Origin: a virus | Virus record (IMG/VR): IMGVR_UViG_3300009149_000012 | Location: 62,001 to 126,000 of that record | DNA: 64,000 nucleotides | Direction: 5' to 3' (one strand) | Shown here: positions 16,031 to 25,339 of the stretch, piece after piece | Numbering within the stretch: position 1 is the stretch's first letter | How the letters are laid out: each line of letters begins with the position of its first letter | Program-made: the position numbers and the translations under genes | The notes under the pieces: generated by a model | Told to the model about the DNA's origin: nothing | What the model saw: only the letters and a program-made list of their open reading frames with translations | The model's database searches: none

Positions 16031-16545
16031 TCACAGAATTGCCTGTACTCCCAAGTATTGACTGTTGTTCGGCTTGGGAAGCTGGGCAACCCACCCGCAG
16101 TGCTCGGCGGGATCTGGCAAGCCAGCAAGAGTCCGCTCGTTTTCGATCGTCCACAGCCCTCGAAGAGACTGGTACATTGGGGCGTTCGGGAAGTAGTTGA
16201 TGGGGATGAGAGGCCCACCGCCCGTCCGAGACGCCCACGTAAATTGCTCGTAGGAAGATGTCGAGATGATGTTGCCGCCGATGAACATGACAGCGAACTG
16301 GTAAACCAGTTGGTTGCGAGTCATCGCCGTGAACTGGTCTGCCGACTCATCGGACCCCCACAGAAGGAAGCCGCCGAAGTGACCGTTTCCGTAATCCACC
16401 ACGAGATCATCGGTACCAGTGTCGACCCAACGCACGCCTTGACCACCCGCCCAGCCGCCATTGAGCATTGCCTGGAAACCGTCACGGTGATCGAATCCCC
16501 TTTTTGGAAGAGGATGCAGTCTCGGCTTCGAAGAATTTCAGGCAT
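16031..16545 (-). pseudogene. paralog of the 176-aa neighbour, interrupted by a single-base frameshift
   Basis: The first 23 codons (from ATG at 16545: MPEILRSRDCILFQKGDSI) match the start of the upstream neighbour (RTRDCIVLVKGDTMG). The match continues in another frame (WAGGQGVRWVD, then FGGFLLWGSDESADQFTAMT versus AGFLLWGSDEVPDRFTAMT). Adding one T to a three-T run near 16476-16478 restores one 171-codon frame that aligns without gaps. Either the gene is broken, the base is an assembly error, or a shorter protein starts at an internal ATG (16468). No canonical slippery heptamer is seen. Confidence 0.75.
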
Positions 16546-16553
16546 TGGCTACC

Positions 16554-17084
16554 TCAGACGGACATCTGAACGGTCATGAATTCGTCGGTCATCGGCGAGG
16601 GTGGTTGGATGATGTGGCCGCACCACAGGATGTTAGGGGCCCGTGGGTCACCTGACAAGGTCCACTCGTCCTCGATCGTGAGATAACCCCGGTTGCTCAT
16701 GAACAGGATGTCGTTGGCCTGGTAGACGATCGGCACCAAGGGACCAGCAATCCGAGAGGCGTAGGTGTATTTCTCGTAGGTGGTGGTGAGCATCACCCAT
16801 GAACCGAAGCAAAACACGCTGATTCGGTACGTAGGCTGAAGCCGGGTCATCGCCGTGAAGCGGTCTGGCACCTCATCTGAGCCCCACAACAGGAAGCCAG
16901 CCGGGCGACCATCTGACCGCTGGACCAAGAATTCGTCCTTCGTCGAGCCGGCCCACGTCACTCCCTGGGCTCCGGGCCAACCTTGGGTCGCCAAGTCCTC
17001 CGTCACGTTGACCCCCATCGTGTCGCCCTTGACGAGCACGATGCAATCCCGTGTCCTGATCTGAGCAAGCATAGGGTCAAACAT
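16554..17084 (-). CDS. hypothetical head-module protein, intact member of a paralogous pair
   Basis: 176 aa starting MFDPMLAQIRTRDCI. Beta-rich; conserved with its neighbour in the segments FLLWGSDE..D.FTAMTR and EKYTYASR. Family not recognised. The ATG overlaps the stop of the upstream gene (GATGTTTGA) with GGGAGG as ribosome site. Gene duplication between terminase and portal suggests a structural pair, for example two related ring or stabilising proteins; that is inference only. Confidence 0.8.
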   Translation of the reverse strand: MFDPMLAQIRTRDCIVLVKGDTMGVNVTEDLATQGWPGAQGVTWAGSTKDEFLVQRSDGRPAGFLLWGSDEVPDRFTAMTRLQPTYRISVFCFGSWVMLTTTYEKYTYASRIAGPLVPIVYQANDILFMSNRGYLTIEDEWTLSGDPRAPNILWCGHIIQPPSPMTDEFMTVQMSV

Positions 17085-17322
17085 CGCCGTCCTCCCTATC
17101 GTAGATCCGGCCCGGCATATCACCCCAAGCTTGAACGACTTGCTTCAGCACATTGACAGCGTTGCCGTCTCCTCGAAGAATCGTTTCCCAGGTGCCGCCC
17201 AACTGACGGTACACCAAGCGGATTGACATGTAGTCAGCCTTACCTATGACCACATCCTCCGACAAGAGATTGTCGGCGATGGTTCGGATCACTTTGTTCG
17301 CAAGCTGAATCGGGGAAGCCAC
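17077..17322 (-). CDS. hypothetical protein, 81 aa, GTG start
   Basis: Starts at GTG (VASPIQLANKVIRTIADNLL) because GGAGGTAA, which contains the terminase stop, lies just upstream; longer versions would overlap the terminase. Helical first half, then YMSIRLVYRQLGGTW and RGDGNAVNVLKQVVQAWGDM. No motif recognised. The gene is tightly packed between terminase and the paralogous pair. Confidence 0.7.
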   Translation of the reverse strand: MASPIQLANKVIRTIADNLLSEDVVIGKADYMSIRLVYRQLGGTWETILRGDGNAVNVLKQVVQAWGDMPGRIYDREDGDV

Positions 17323-17323
17323 C

Positions 17324-20300
17324 TTACCTCCGTCCCACGCTGCGCTCCGAGAACTGACCATGTCGGCGACTACGAGAGCGCTGGTAACGCGTAACACTCA
17401 TAGCTGACGCCGCATAAGGGGCTCCTGCAAACCTTCCGCCCTGAGCGATGAACTTCTTGTCTCCACGCCGGGCTTCACTCAAATGGACCGCTCGAACGAA
17501 GGCGTCGCTGAGATCGTCATGGGCGTCGACCACTTTCGGGGCCTCGACCACCACGAGGTTCTTGCTCACCTGGCGGGCCTGCAAGCTCAAAAGCTCTTGG
17601 ATGAGTTGGGAGTGCTTCTTTCCGACCAAGGGGTAGTCATACAGGCGCAAACGCTTGTCGTACATCAAGAGCTTGGCTTGCTGGAAGATCTTCGAAGACT
17701 GGTCACGGGTGAAGTATTGGCTGTTAAACTGCTTGAGCCCCATCTTGTGGAGCCGTTGCTCCAATGGGATGCCGTTCCACCGGTCGAACAGTCCGTCCGT
17801 GATGTAGAAGTGCTTGCAAAGAAGAGCGATCCAATCGGCGATTTCGTCGAAATCTAGCCGCTCGACATTCGAAAGCGTCTTGGCGTAGTTGGAGAGAGGT
17901 TCAACCAGGTGCGGGTTTGACTCACGCCAGTCGACCCCAGCCTGCCAGGTCTCATGGTAGTCGAGAACGACGTCCTCACCCTCAGGGTGGGTGATCACGA
18001 TGCCGGTGCCGTCGCCGACCAAACCAATGTCGATCCCCATCTGGTGAGGCGAGCGGGGCAGACCCCGGGTATGAGGCCGAAGATCTGGATCGATGCAGTC
18101 AAGCAAATCGGATTCACGCTCGATCCAACCCCGCATCTGATCGGAGAACATGGCGCCGTGCTCGACCATGAACACGGTCGGGTCGGCGTGGTACTTCTGC
18201 TTGTAGTAGGAAGACTCGACCGTGGGATTGATCTCCCACGTGGGGGCCTGGACAGCCAACAGGTTCTCGGAACCCTCTCCACCCCGCATCGCCTGGTCAA
18301 ATTTCTCCCAAAACAGACCGCTCTTGCCCAAGGGGCTGGAGATGAGGATGGTGCGAGCCTCGACAGGGCCGATTGCCACCTGGTTGTCTTCGGGGTCCTT
18401 CGGTGAGAAAGAAGCCGTCGACGGGGTGATGGCCTCGTAGATCTCTTTTGCAGAGGACGTTCCGTTATCCTGGAAGTGGGCGACTTCGTCCAAGATGATG
18501 ATGACGTTGCCGGCGCCACGAAGACCACGAGCGATGCAAGACTTGAACGTGACCCGGAGACTCGACTTGCCTTGGAAGCTCTGGAATGAGCCATCCTTGA
18601 CCCTGTTGATGGATCCGAACCGGTCGATCTCGTAGGGGGTACGGAAGTGGACGTGCGTCTGCGTGTTGTTGGCGATGTAGGGCGTGAAGTATTGGCACTT
18701 GGCAAGATGGCTCGCCACGTCGTTGTACAGAAGCCCCGCCTGATCCTTGTCGGTCGCCACCGAGATGATCTGCACCCGGTTGCCGTTGGGCAGACCGTAG
18801 TATTCCTGCGGATTGTACAGGTTCAGAAGCCGGTACACCTCGTAGCTCGCAAAGATGGCACTGAGGGTCGTGTTGTGGTTGGTCAAGCCGTTGGCTACGA
18901 AAGACGCCCCATCAGGCACGTTCAGATCGTAGACATGATCTTCACCCTCCTCGACAGACACGACAGGGTCGAAGAAATAGTCTTGGTGCAGCAAGTCCTC
19001 GAAGTGCTGCATTTCATCTTTCCCAGCGCCTAGTTCCCGAGCCACTTTCAGGGCCTCGACCATCCTGGTGTAAGTCAGATCCTCTTTTGAGCCAGGTTTG
19101 CACACGTTGCCCAAGGCTTTTCGGAGATGGGAACGGCCCCACCCCAGTTCCCCTCTCGCAGAATTACGCTTCGGAACGGACTTCAACAAGTTCCGCACCC
19201 TAGTGTACTGGTGGGGTACGCTCTCCGTGTTCGATTTACCTTCCTGGGCACGTTCAAGAGCTTCAAGCAAAGGTCCTTGCTTCTTCTCCGAGTCGAACCC
19301 CACAAGCTGGGCAAACCGACGTCGGGATCTCACACCCTTGATGCTCAGGTTAGCGTAGTGCCTTTTGGTTTTTCGGTTCCACTTGCGACCGATGTTCGAG
19401 ACGATCCCCAGGTTCAGGAGAAGTACCTGAACCTCATGGGCCAACCGAAAACTGGCCGAAGAGAACGTGATGTGGCGGCCCCCGCATTCGGCAGATCCGT
19501 CCGTCTCGAAAAGCCCCCGTAGAAACGCACACACCACATGGCGGGGCGACCGAAGGACCACCCACGGCACCATCTTGTCATAACGCCCACAGTCCGTCAC
19601 CCATCCGAGGTTAGCCAAGAACCGGCGCATCCCCACACTAGGAAATTCCAGTCGACCTGTCCCTTCTGTTCGCTGGTCCATCTGGACTCGATGTGACCCC
19701 AACAAGCTGTTGAACAGTTCTTTGAGCCGATCCCACGTCTCAGGGTGTTCCACTGTCATGGCGACACCCTGCGTGTGCGCCCAGCTACCGTCTCCGACAA
19801 GGTAGCCAAGAAGCAAGCCCCACTTTTCACTGAAAGTGTCAGGAAAAGACAGGTCCTTGTACCCGTCCGTGTTGTGGAACGGCTTAAGATCCACAAGGTC
19901 CTGAGACCATAGGTCAGTGGTCCGATTGACTGCCAGGTAGTCGCCGGGCCGGATGTTGTCCAGATACTTCCATTCCACGCAGCCTGACTCAGCCATCACC
20001 CTGACCCGGTGATTGCCCGTCCCCCGAACAGAGTAACCAGACCAACTCTTCACCGAGAAGGTTGGCTTCACACCACCGTCATAGAAAAAGGCGGATCTCG
20101 CTTGTCGCCCACCCTCTTGAGCCACCCCCACATTGAAGGATGTGGTGTCTTCCTCCGAAGCGCACGCCAAGTCCTTGATAGGGAACAAACCCAAGTCTGT
20201 CAAAACCAGGGTGTCGCCTGAAACACACTTGCCGGCCCGACGGCCGATCGGCAGGATAAGCTCACGCCGCTCGTGATCTTGTTCCCCGATGTTGCAGCGC

Positions 20301-20629
20301 CCCTCTTCGAACAGGTACTTCAGGAACTCTTTTTCGGTGAACCGATAGAGCACCTTGGTGTTGAACATATCCGTGACAGGAACGTTCTGTTCGGTGTCGT
20401 CTAGCTCCAAATGGTAGTAGAGCTTGACAAGAAAACGCTGGCCTGGGTACAGCCGCATCGACAGCCCCCACGGCTGTTCGATGTAGTCGATGATACTGAA
20501 GATGCGAGGGCCCTTTTGGCCTCCATCTTGAATTGTGCTTGAGGTGGTGATCGCATCACGCCGTGCGACCTGACCGGCTTTACGGATGAGGGAGCTTACG
20601 CCCGCCCCTTTGGTTTTGCGAGGCGGCAT
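17324..20629 (-). CDS. terL: terminase large subunit with intein in its P-loop
   Basis: 1101 codons; without the 452-codon intein about 649 aa. The ATPase Walker A is GRRAGK/TTLSAI, split by the intein after Lys134. Walker B is VIIILDEVAHF and a coupling motif ISSPLGKSGLFW follows. The nuclease domain shows HQMGIDIGLVGDGTG (first Asp) and DAHDDLSDAFVRAV (late acidic pair). The enzyme drives ATP-dependent packaging of DNA into the prohead through the portal and cuts the concatemer. Activity must wait for splicing, since the insertion disrupts the nucleotide-binding loop. The C-terminus is Arg/Ser-rich. Next gene upstream is a candidate small subunit. Confidence 0.96.
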   Translation of the reverse strand: MPPRKTKGAGVSSLIRKAGQVARRDAITTSSTIQDGGQKGPRIFSIIDYIEQPWGLSMRLYPGQRFLVKLYYHLELDDTEQNVPVTDMFNTKVLYRFTEKEFLKYLFEEGRCNIGEQDHERRELILPIGRRAGKCVSGDTLVLTDLGLFPIKDLACASEEDTTSFNVGVAQEGGRQARSAFFYDGGVKPTFSVKSWSGYSVRGTGNHRVRVMAESGCVEWKYLDNIRPGDYLAVNRTTDLWSQDLVDLKPFHNTDGYKDLSFPDTFSEKWGLLLGYLVGDGSWAHTQGVAMTVEHPETWDRLKELFNSLLGSHRVQMDQRTEGTGRLEFPSVGMRRFLANLGWVTDCGRYDKMVPWVVLRSPRHVVCAFLRGLFETDGSAECGGRHITFSSASFRLAHEVQVLLLNLGIVSNIGRKWNRKTKRHYANLSIKGVRSRRRFAQLVGFDSEKKQGPLLEALERAQEGKSNTESVPHQYTRVRNLLKSVPKRNSARGELGWGRSHLRKALGNVCKPGSKEDLTYTRMVEALKVARELGAGKDEMQHFEDLLHQDYFFDPVVSVEEGEDHVYDLNVPDGASFVANGLTNHNTTLSAIFASYEVYRLLNLYNPQEYYGLPNGNRVQIISVATDKDQAGLLYNDVASHLAKCQYFTPYIANNTQTHVHFRTPYEIDRFGSINRVKDGSFQSFQGKSSLRVTFKSCIARGLRGAGNVIIILDEVAHFQDNGTSSAKEIYEAITPSTASFSPKDPEDNQVAIGPVEARTILISSPLGKSGLFWEKFDQAMRGGEGSENLLAVQAPTWEINPTVESSYYKQKYHADPTVFMVEHGAMFSDQMRGWIERESDLLDCIDPDLRPHTRGLPRSPHQMGIDIGLVGDGTGIVITHPEGEDVVLDYHETWQAGVDWRESNPHLVEPLSNYAKTLSNVERLDFDEIADWIALLCKHFYITDGLFDRWNGIPLEQRLHKMGLKQFNSQYFTRDQSSKIFQQAKLLMYDKRLRLYDYPLVGKKHSQLIQELLSLQARQVSKNLVVVEAPKVVDAHDDLSDAFVRAVHLSEARRGDKKFIAQGGRFAGAPYAASAMSVTRYQRSRSRRHGQFSERSVGRR
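18872..20227 (-). mobile_element. LAGLIDADG intein in the terminase Walker A motif
   Basis: 452 codons. Begins CVSGDTLVLTDLGLFP (block A) with GTGNHRVRV as block B, and ends DHVYDLNVPDG, FVANGLTNHN before Thr. Endonuclease motifs are LLLGYLVGDGSW and AFLRGLFETDGSAE. Terminal HN and +1 Thr fit a standard splicing mechanism. The site, between Lys and Thr of the P-loop, is a known type of intein hotspot. Confidence 0.95.
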
Positions 20630-20632
20630 TCA

Positions 20633-21301
20633 TTAGCCTTTCTCTGCCATGGCTTCTGAAGCTCGATCCTCCCACCCCTCCATCGCCGTCTCCAAGCGGT
20701 TGAAGAAAAGCTCGACCTGTTCTGGGTCCAAGACTTCTTGTGCAACGAGACGGATCATGTCGATCCAGAGAGCGAACACCCGCTGGAAACGCTCGCCCTG
20801 AAGGTCGACCATCTCCACGCCGAGCTTTTTGATCTCCAACTCGATGTGGGCGATCTTGTTGAGCGCGTCGATCCGGCGTGTCGAGAGTTGGCCTGTGTCC
20901 TTGCCGAACTTCTCCAACTCGAAACGCGTGGCTTGGATTGCGGCGCCTTCCTTGGCAATCTCCAACTTGAGCAAGTGGAGCACCGAAATAGCGTCGAGAT
21001 GATTCTCGGCCGCTCGAACGACAGGGTCCTGTTCAACGATGAGAGCCTTCTGCTCTGAAACCTGTTGGTTGTACAGAAGGGCTTCAGCGGCTGGAGTTGT
21101 CTCGATCTTGCGAGGACGTCCCCGGCTCCCGGTCGAATTCGTCCGGTGGAAAGGTACCAGGTTCCGCAAAACTTCGGCGGGCTTGATTTCCTGAACCGGC
21201 TCCGTTGGGGGTGCTCCCTTCGGAAGTTGACCAACCAACGCATCCGAGGGGTCGTCGATGAACAGGTCGTCGGTTGTATCTGTCTTTGCTGCTTCCGCCA
21301 T
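20633..21301 (-). CDS. candidate terminase small subunit or packaging accessory protein
   Basis: 222 aa. The acidic N-terminus is followed by a basic GSRGRPRK patch (an AT-hook-like GRP), then long helices (SVLHLLKLEIAKEGAAIQAT; RRIDALNKIAHIELEIKKLG). It ends 3 nt before the large terminase gene. The small-subunit call rests on position, helical content and a DNA-binding-like patch; no family signature is certain. Confidence 0.5.
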   Translation of the reverse strand: MAEAAKTDTTDDLFIDDPSDALVGQLPKGAPPTEPVQEIKPAEVLRNLVPFHRTNSTGSRGRPRKIETTPAAEALLYNQQVSEQKALIVEQDPVVRAAENHLDAISVLHLLKLEIAKEGAAIQATRFELEKFGKDTGQLSTRRIDALNKIAHIELEIKKLGVEMVDLQGERFQRVFALWIDMIRLVAQEVLDPEQVELFFNRLETAMEGWEDRASEAMAEKG

Positions 21302-21334
21302 GGGAGTACCTCTACTTACAAAGTAGCAAGGATT

Positions 21335-21724
21335 TCAGTCGCCGCCAACAGGTTCCGCTCCTCCACCCCCCTCAGTCTTGATGAGATACTGGGAAAGGTT
21401 GCGGACCGCATCGTAGCCCTTGTTCTCCGGAACTTCGTCATCGATCGCTTTTTGAAGGTCTTTTCCGGTTTCAACAAGGTTCAGAACCCCTGTGTCATTA
21501 GGACCCGGGGAAAAGACATCCTTGGGCTGAATATCTCTGTGATTTATGGGCGCTTGGTCAGGATTCCCATCCTTTTGGACCTTGCCGCTGTCCTGAATGA
21601 TCTCCTTGGAGATGCCGTCTGGCTTGTTGATGGGTTGCGTGTTCTCCCGAGCCTTCTCCCGGCCATCGGGGGCCTGAGCGGCATACCGATTCGCAACTCG
21701 TTCGGCCATGTCCTGATCACGCAT
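21335..21724 (-). CDS. hypothetical protein, 129 aa
   Basis: Starts MRDQDMAERVANRYAAQAP at the TGATG junction with the upstream gene. Polar, Asn/Pro/Asp-rich middle, then a short helical end (GKDLQKAIDDEVPENKGY; VRNLSQYLIKTEGGGG). No motif recognised. Part of the packaging-side operon. Confidence 0.65.
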   Translation of the reverse strand: MRDQDMAERVANRYAAQAPDGREKARENTQPINKPDGISKEIIQDSGKVQKDGNPDQAPINHRDIQPKDVFSPGPNDTGVLNLVETGKDLQKAIDDEVPENKGYDAVRNLSQYLIKTEGGGGAEPVGGD

Positions 21725-22026
21725 CACCAACTCCCGTGGGCCTCGCCCATCCAATCAAACGAGTACACCAAGCTCTTGCTGAGCTTTTCAATGCCTCGAA
21801 GCACTTGCCCCTCGTTTGCCATGTCGTCTTTGGCAAGAGCCTCAAGACGCCGAATCTCTTCCCGAGCATCTTCCAGGTGGGAGAGCGCCTGACCTTGCAA
21901 CTCGGACTTGGAAAGTTGACTTTCCCCATCTGCCCGAGCGCGCCGGTAGCGGTCCTGAAGCATCGCTGCCGGGGTTGAACCCCGACTTGACGCCTTCCAC
22001 CTGGGAGAGTCGAGGGGGATGCTCAC
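21724..22026 (-). CDS. helical hypothetical protein, 100 aa
   Basis: Mostly helical (QLSKSELQGQALSHLEDARE, then EIRRLEALAKDDMANEGQVL), ends SLVYSFDWMGEAHGSW. Overlaps both neighbours by a few bases (ATG/TGA overlaps), which supports it being a real coupled gene. Function not recognised. Confidence 0.65.
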   Translation of the reverse strand: MSIPLDSPRWKASSRGSTPAAMLQDRYRRARADGESQLSKSELQGQALSHLEDAREEIRRLEALAKDDMANEGQVLRGIEKLSKSLVYSFDWMGEAHGSW

Positions 22027-24245
22027 AGCTTGATTTCCCCCGTCCCGAATTGAATCGAGGTGGTCTCACCTGTGGGGGCGTCATTCACCTCGACCTTCAG
22101 GGGCTGTCCCTGCATCTCGAACTCGGCAACCATGGTCGTGCCGTTGTTGACCAACTGTTCGAACGGAACTTCCGTCGACTTCTCGGCCAAAACCACACGC
22201 TGCATCGCTACCTTGTCTTCGTAGGGGGGCTCTTTGACGAGGGCTTTGTTGAGCTTGGAACAATGCCCTGGGCTACGTTGTAGTACGCAGGTCGCGCAAG
22301 CCGGGCCAACCTTCGCAAACTTGACCACACGAGATCGGTGAAGGCGTGCCGCTTCATCACAGCCCTTTCCGTAGTCCGAGTGGACGGTGGGATCGACATA
22401 GTAGATTCCCTGGAGCCCTTGCTCCGCAAGGATGGGGCGAAGCTCTTCCTGGGCGTTGGCGATGTCCCGGGCTTCGAACCGGCGTGTGAGGGCCTCACGA
22501 AGCTGCGTGCCGTACAGACCCTCGTTCATGTACTTCCGGGTCGCCTCAACAAGGTTGCGCTTCGTCAGGTCCGTCGTCACCATCTGGGGCGCATTCCCAT
22601 GGAACGCTTGCTGAACGGTCTGGCGCTCGACGTGAGCTTGAGGACGCTTCGTTGCTGTGGCATGAAGGGCTCGAAGGGCTTGCGCCGGGTCCGAACCCCA
22701 ATCCTGCCGTGCGTCAACCGCAGAGATCCGACTTGCCATCCGATGCTCGTCGAGAACTTGGGTGACGGTCTCGAAGTTGACGACGTCTCCCAAGGTCGGC
22801 GCGAGCTTGCGACCGTACAGAAGGCATCGACTGAGCTTGTTGAAGAAACACCCTTCGCACTTTTTGCCGGCGATGATGGCACGGACAGACGAAGAATGAC
22901 GTGCCAGGAAGTCAGCACCCTCGTGGCAGTTTGAGAAGGACTCCTGAGTCGAGAAGATGACGCCGTACAGACCCGCCTGCTTGAACAGGGGGCCCCACTG
23001 GGCTTGGGTGGCCTGAAGGTCACGCTCGTCGAATGCGAGCCGAAGGGCTTGGGTCAACTCTTGCTCGCTGCGTCCCTTGAGCATCTCCCGCCGCAAGAGC
23101 GCGATGATGGGGGCCGCATTGTGGGCTGCCACCGCTTCCATGTCGCTTGCCTGGCGCTCGACCATGAGCCCCGAAGCATGCTGGATGAATTCGTCCTGGG
23201 CAGCCTTGGAGATCTCAGGCATCGGGGGCTGCTGTCCAACCCCAGTGTAAACCGGGAGCTTGCGGGGAGCGACAGCGCCGATCGATTCCTTGACCGTGGT
23301 GAGATCCGCAGCGCTGCGTGCCGAAGCAACCGCCTTGTAGGCTGTCTGGGCTTCGACCACCGTGATGCGTCCACCACCGAAAGCTTCGTCGACCGCCTCG
23401 TTGGCTTTCTTCCGCTGGACTGTCAGATCCGCTTGAATCTGAATTGGCACCGGAGCCTTGGCCGGTCGAAGATCCCGTGCCGGGTCGGGCACCGGGTGGG
23501 GGGCCTGAGCGGCGACCGCCACCGGGATGTCGGAAGCCTGGTAGGCCGCACGGATCCGCTCACGGGCGTCGAGGTTCTCGGATGCCGGGACCGACTTGCC
23601 CTTGGCCCGCTGGATCTTCTCGACGGTGTCGGCGAGAGCCGGGGTGTAGGGTACCTGAAGCACGATCTGCTTGTGGAACACAGAGCAGTTGTCGTTCTTC
23701 GCATGCACACACGAACTGCATTCCGGCTTGGCCTTGATGAAAGGCGTGTCCGAGGCGTACTGCTTGACGAACGTCTGAAGTTGCTTCGGGGAGTTGTGGC
23801 AACCCGGCAAGTCCGACGCGTTGATGTAGTAGTTGCCCAAAAGCCCGATCTCATTCGTCAATGCGATCAGTTCTGACCGGACCGCTTCCAACGACTGGCG
23901 ATCGAACTTGTGAGCCAAGAACGACCCAATCTTGCGGCCGTCAGATGTACGCGTGAACAGCAACCGTGCGTACTTCATGATGTCCGCTGGCGCCGTCCGA
24001 AGCGGACCATGCACCTCCGACATGTCCCCCATCGTACGGGGGGCGCCCGCCTGATTGGGCACGAAGTAAGCCGATGGGGGCTGCCCCTCATGCGACCAAG
24101 CCGCTTCCAGGTCCGGCAGGACGTCGAGGTTCTGCCTTGGAAGCGTTTCAAGCTTCTCGTAATCCTCTTCGCTGACTTCCAGCCAATCGAGGTTCGGAAC
24201 GCTGCCGTCCTTCATGAAGTTTCCGAGATCTCCTAGATCACCCAT
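22023..24245 (-). CDS. protein with three copies of a Cys-rich repeat, 740 aa
   Basis: Contains three copies of a roughly 100-residue unit. Each has a helical part (e.g. EQELTQALRLAFDERDLQAT) followed by G-L-x-G-x-Y/I-Y/F, a C(H/D) pair, and a C-x2-C ... C cluster: DLPGCH with ECSSCV and DNCSVF (C149, C176, C179, C187); SFSNCHE with KKCEGC and SRCLLY; GKGCDE with PACATC and GHCSKL. Four cysteines per unit suggest a zinc or Fe-S site. Pro-rich linkers separate the units. Family not recognised. Lies upstream of the terminase genes in the virion block. Confidence 0.8.
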   Translation of the reverse strand: MGDLGDLGNFMKDGSVPNLDWLEVSEEDYEKLETLPRQNLDVLPDLEAAWSHEGQPPSAYFVPNQAGAPRTMGDMSEVHGPLRTAPADIMKYARLLFTRTSDGRKIGSFLAHKFDRQSLEAVRSELIALTNEIGLLGNYYINASDLPGCHNSPKQLQTFVKQYASDTPFIKAKPECSSCVHAKNDNCSVFHKQIVLQVPYTPALADTVEKIQRAKGKSVPASENLDARERIRAAYQASDIPVAVAAQAPHPVPDPARDLRPAKAPVPIQIQADLTVQRKKANEAVDEAFGGGRITVVEAQTAYKAVASARSAADLTTVKESIGAVAPRKLPVYTGVGQQPPMPEISKAAQDEFIQHASGLMVERQASDMEAVAAHNAAPIIALLRREMLKGRSEQELTQALRLAFDERDLQATQAQWGPLFKQAGLYGVIFSTQESFSNCHEGADFLARHSSSVRAIIAGKKCEGCFFNKLSRCLLYGRKLAPTLGDVVNFETVTQVLDEHRMASRISAVDARQDWGSDPAQALRALHATATKRPQAHVERQTVQQAFHGNAPQMVTTDLTKRNLVEATRKYMNEGLYGTQLREALTRRFEARDIANAQEELRPILAEQGLQGIYYVDPTVHSDYGKGCDEAARLHRSRVVKFAKVGPACATCVLQRSPGHCSKLNKALVKEPPYEDKVAMQRVVLAEKSTEVPFEQLVNNGTTMVAEFEMQGQPLKVEVNDAPTGETTSIQFGTGEIKL

Positions 24246-24254
24246 TTGTCAACC

Positions 24255-25337
24255 TCACTTCGGACGTTCCATGCCTGGTGTTGTGATGCGCTCATAGCTG
24301 TACTCGACGCCAGGCGTCGTGATGTCTCGTTGCGGACCCGACGTGTAGTCAGTGGGTAGCCCACTTTCAGGGCCGGGTCCATCATAGTCGAGAGCTTCGC
24401 CTTCGCCCTGGCCAAGACCGAAAGAATCACCCTCTGTGGGGGTTCCTGGGTCATTGGGAAGCGCTGACTCCCCATGGTGGCCTGGCGACGGTTGCTCTTT
24501 GAGATTGTTGTCCCAATCCGAGGGATAGTCGTACTCGTTCCAACCACCACCGTCGCTCTCGGACCAATCGTCCCGAACCGGGGGCTCGTCACGGTTGTAG
24601 GATCCGAAAGGACCGTCGCCTTCGGCGGGGCCACGATGGTCGACCCGGGGGCCACCAAGCGCATCGGGATTGTTGGTCGCGTCCGCAACCTTCCACGATT
24701 TCACGTCGAGGATCATTGCGACACGAGTTTTGCCACGGGGGGAACGGAGCCGGCGAGCCTGCTTTTCCGTCGACACAGGCTCGGCTTCCGACTGGTACTT
24801 GTCCGAGGTGGGGAGCTTCGAACCGGGTTCTTCCGTGCTGGTACCACCAGGTCCGTCGTTCTCTTTCTCGATCTCGGTCATCTCTTTCTCAGCGTCCTCG
24901 GTAGGATCGTCGAGATTCTCACGAGATTCCTCGATGAAACGCTCGACATCTTCGGCCTCGTTGTCGTCGAGAAGGGCGAGCTTGGGCTGCCAGTGGGGGC
25001 CCCGGACTTCGTCGAAGATGGTATCGCTGATCTGCGAAAGGATCTCGCAGGCGTCGTGGAGCTTTCCACGCATGGCGGTCACTTCCATGACGTAGCCCCG
25101 CCCGCCAAGCATCCCATCTGGGCTCACCGTGGCGCTCTTGACCCGGGAAAGCTGTCGGTAGGCTGTCAAGGCATGACCCAAGCTCACGCTCGTGGCCCAC
25201 AGCGCCTTAGCCATTGGCTTGAGCGCACGGGGATCAAAGGCATGGTCTTTGGGGATGTTACGTTGGCCCGGGCCCGGAGGTTCTTGAGGATCCTCCATCG
25301 GGGGGAACGCCGCCGTTTTGACCTTCCACTTGTCCAT
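24255..25337 (-). CDS. hypothetical protein, 360 aa, disordered acidic C-terminal half
   Basis: Starts MDKWKVKTAAFPPMEDP right after the upstream gene (2-nt gap). Residues about 45-150 are helical (ALWATSVSLGHALTAYRQLS; MRGKLHDACEILSQISDTIF). The remainder is acidic and Gly/Pro/Asp-rich with WNEYDYPSDWDN and tandem TTPG elements at the end. No motif. Genomic position suggests a virion-associated role. Confidence 0.65.
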   Translation of the reverse strand: MDKWKVKTAAFPPMEDPQEPPGPGQRNIPKDHAFDPRALKPMAKALWATSVSLGHALTAYRQLSRVKSATVSPDGMLGGRGYVMEVTAMRGKLHDACEILSQISDTIFDEVRGPHWQPKLALLDDNEAEDVERFIEESRENLDDPTEDAEKEMTEIEKENDGPGGTSTEEPGSKLPTSDKYQSEAEPVSTEKQARRLRSPRGKTRVAMILDVKSWKVADATNNPDALGGPRVDHRGPAEGDGPFGSYNRDEPPVRDDWSESDGGGWNEYDYPSDWDNNLKEQPSPGHHGESALPNDPGTPTEGDSFGLGQGEGEALDYDGPGPESGLPTDYTSGPQRDITTPGVEYSYERITTPGMERPK

Positions 25338-25339
25338 GA

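Noticed and set aside
16470-16485. Programmed -1 ribosomal frameshift in the paralog
   Set aside because: No X-XXY-YYZ slippery heptamer or clear downstream pseudoknot; a one-base error or mutation is simpler.
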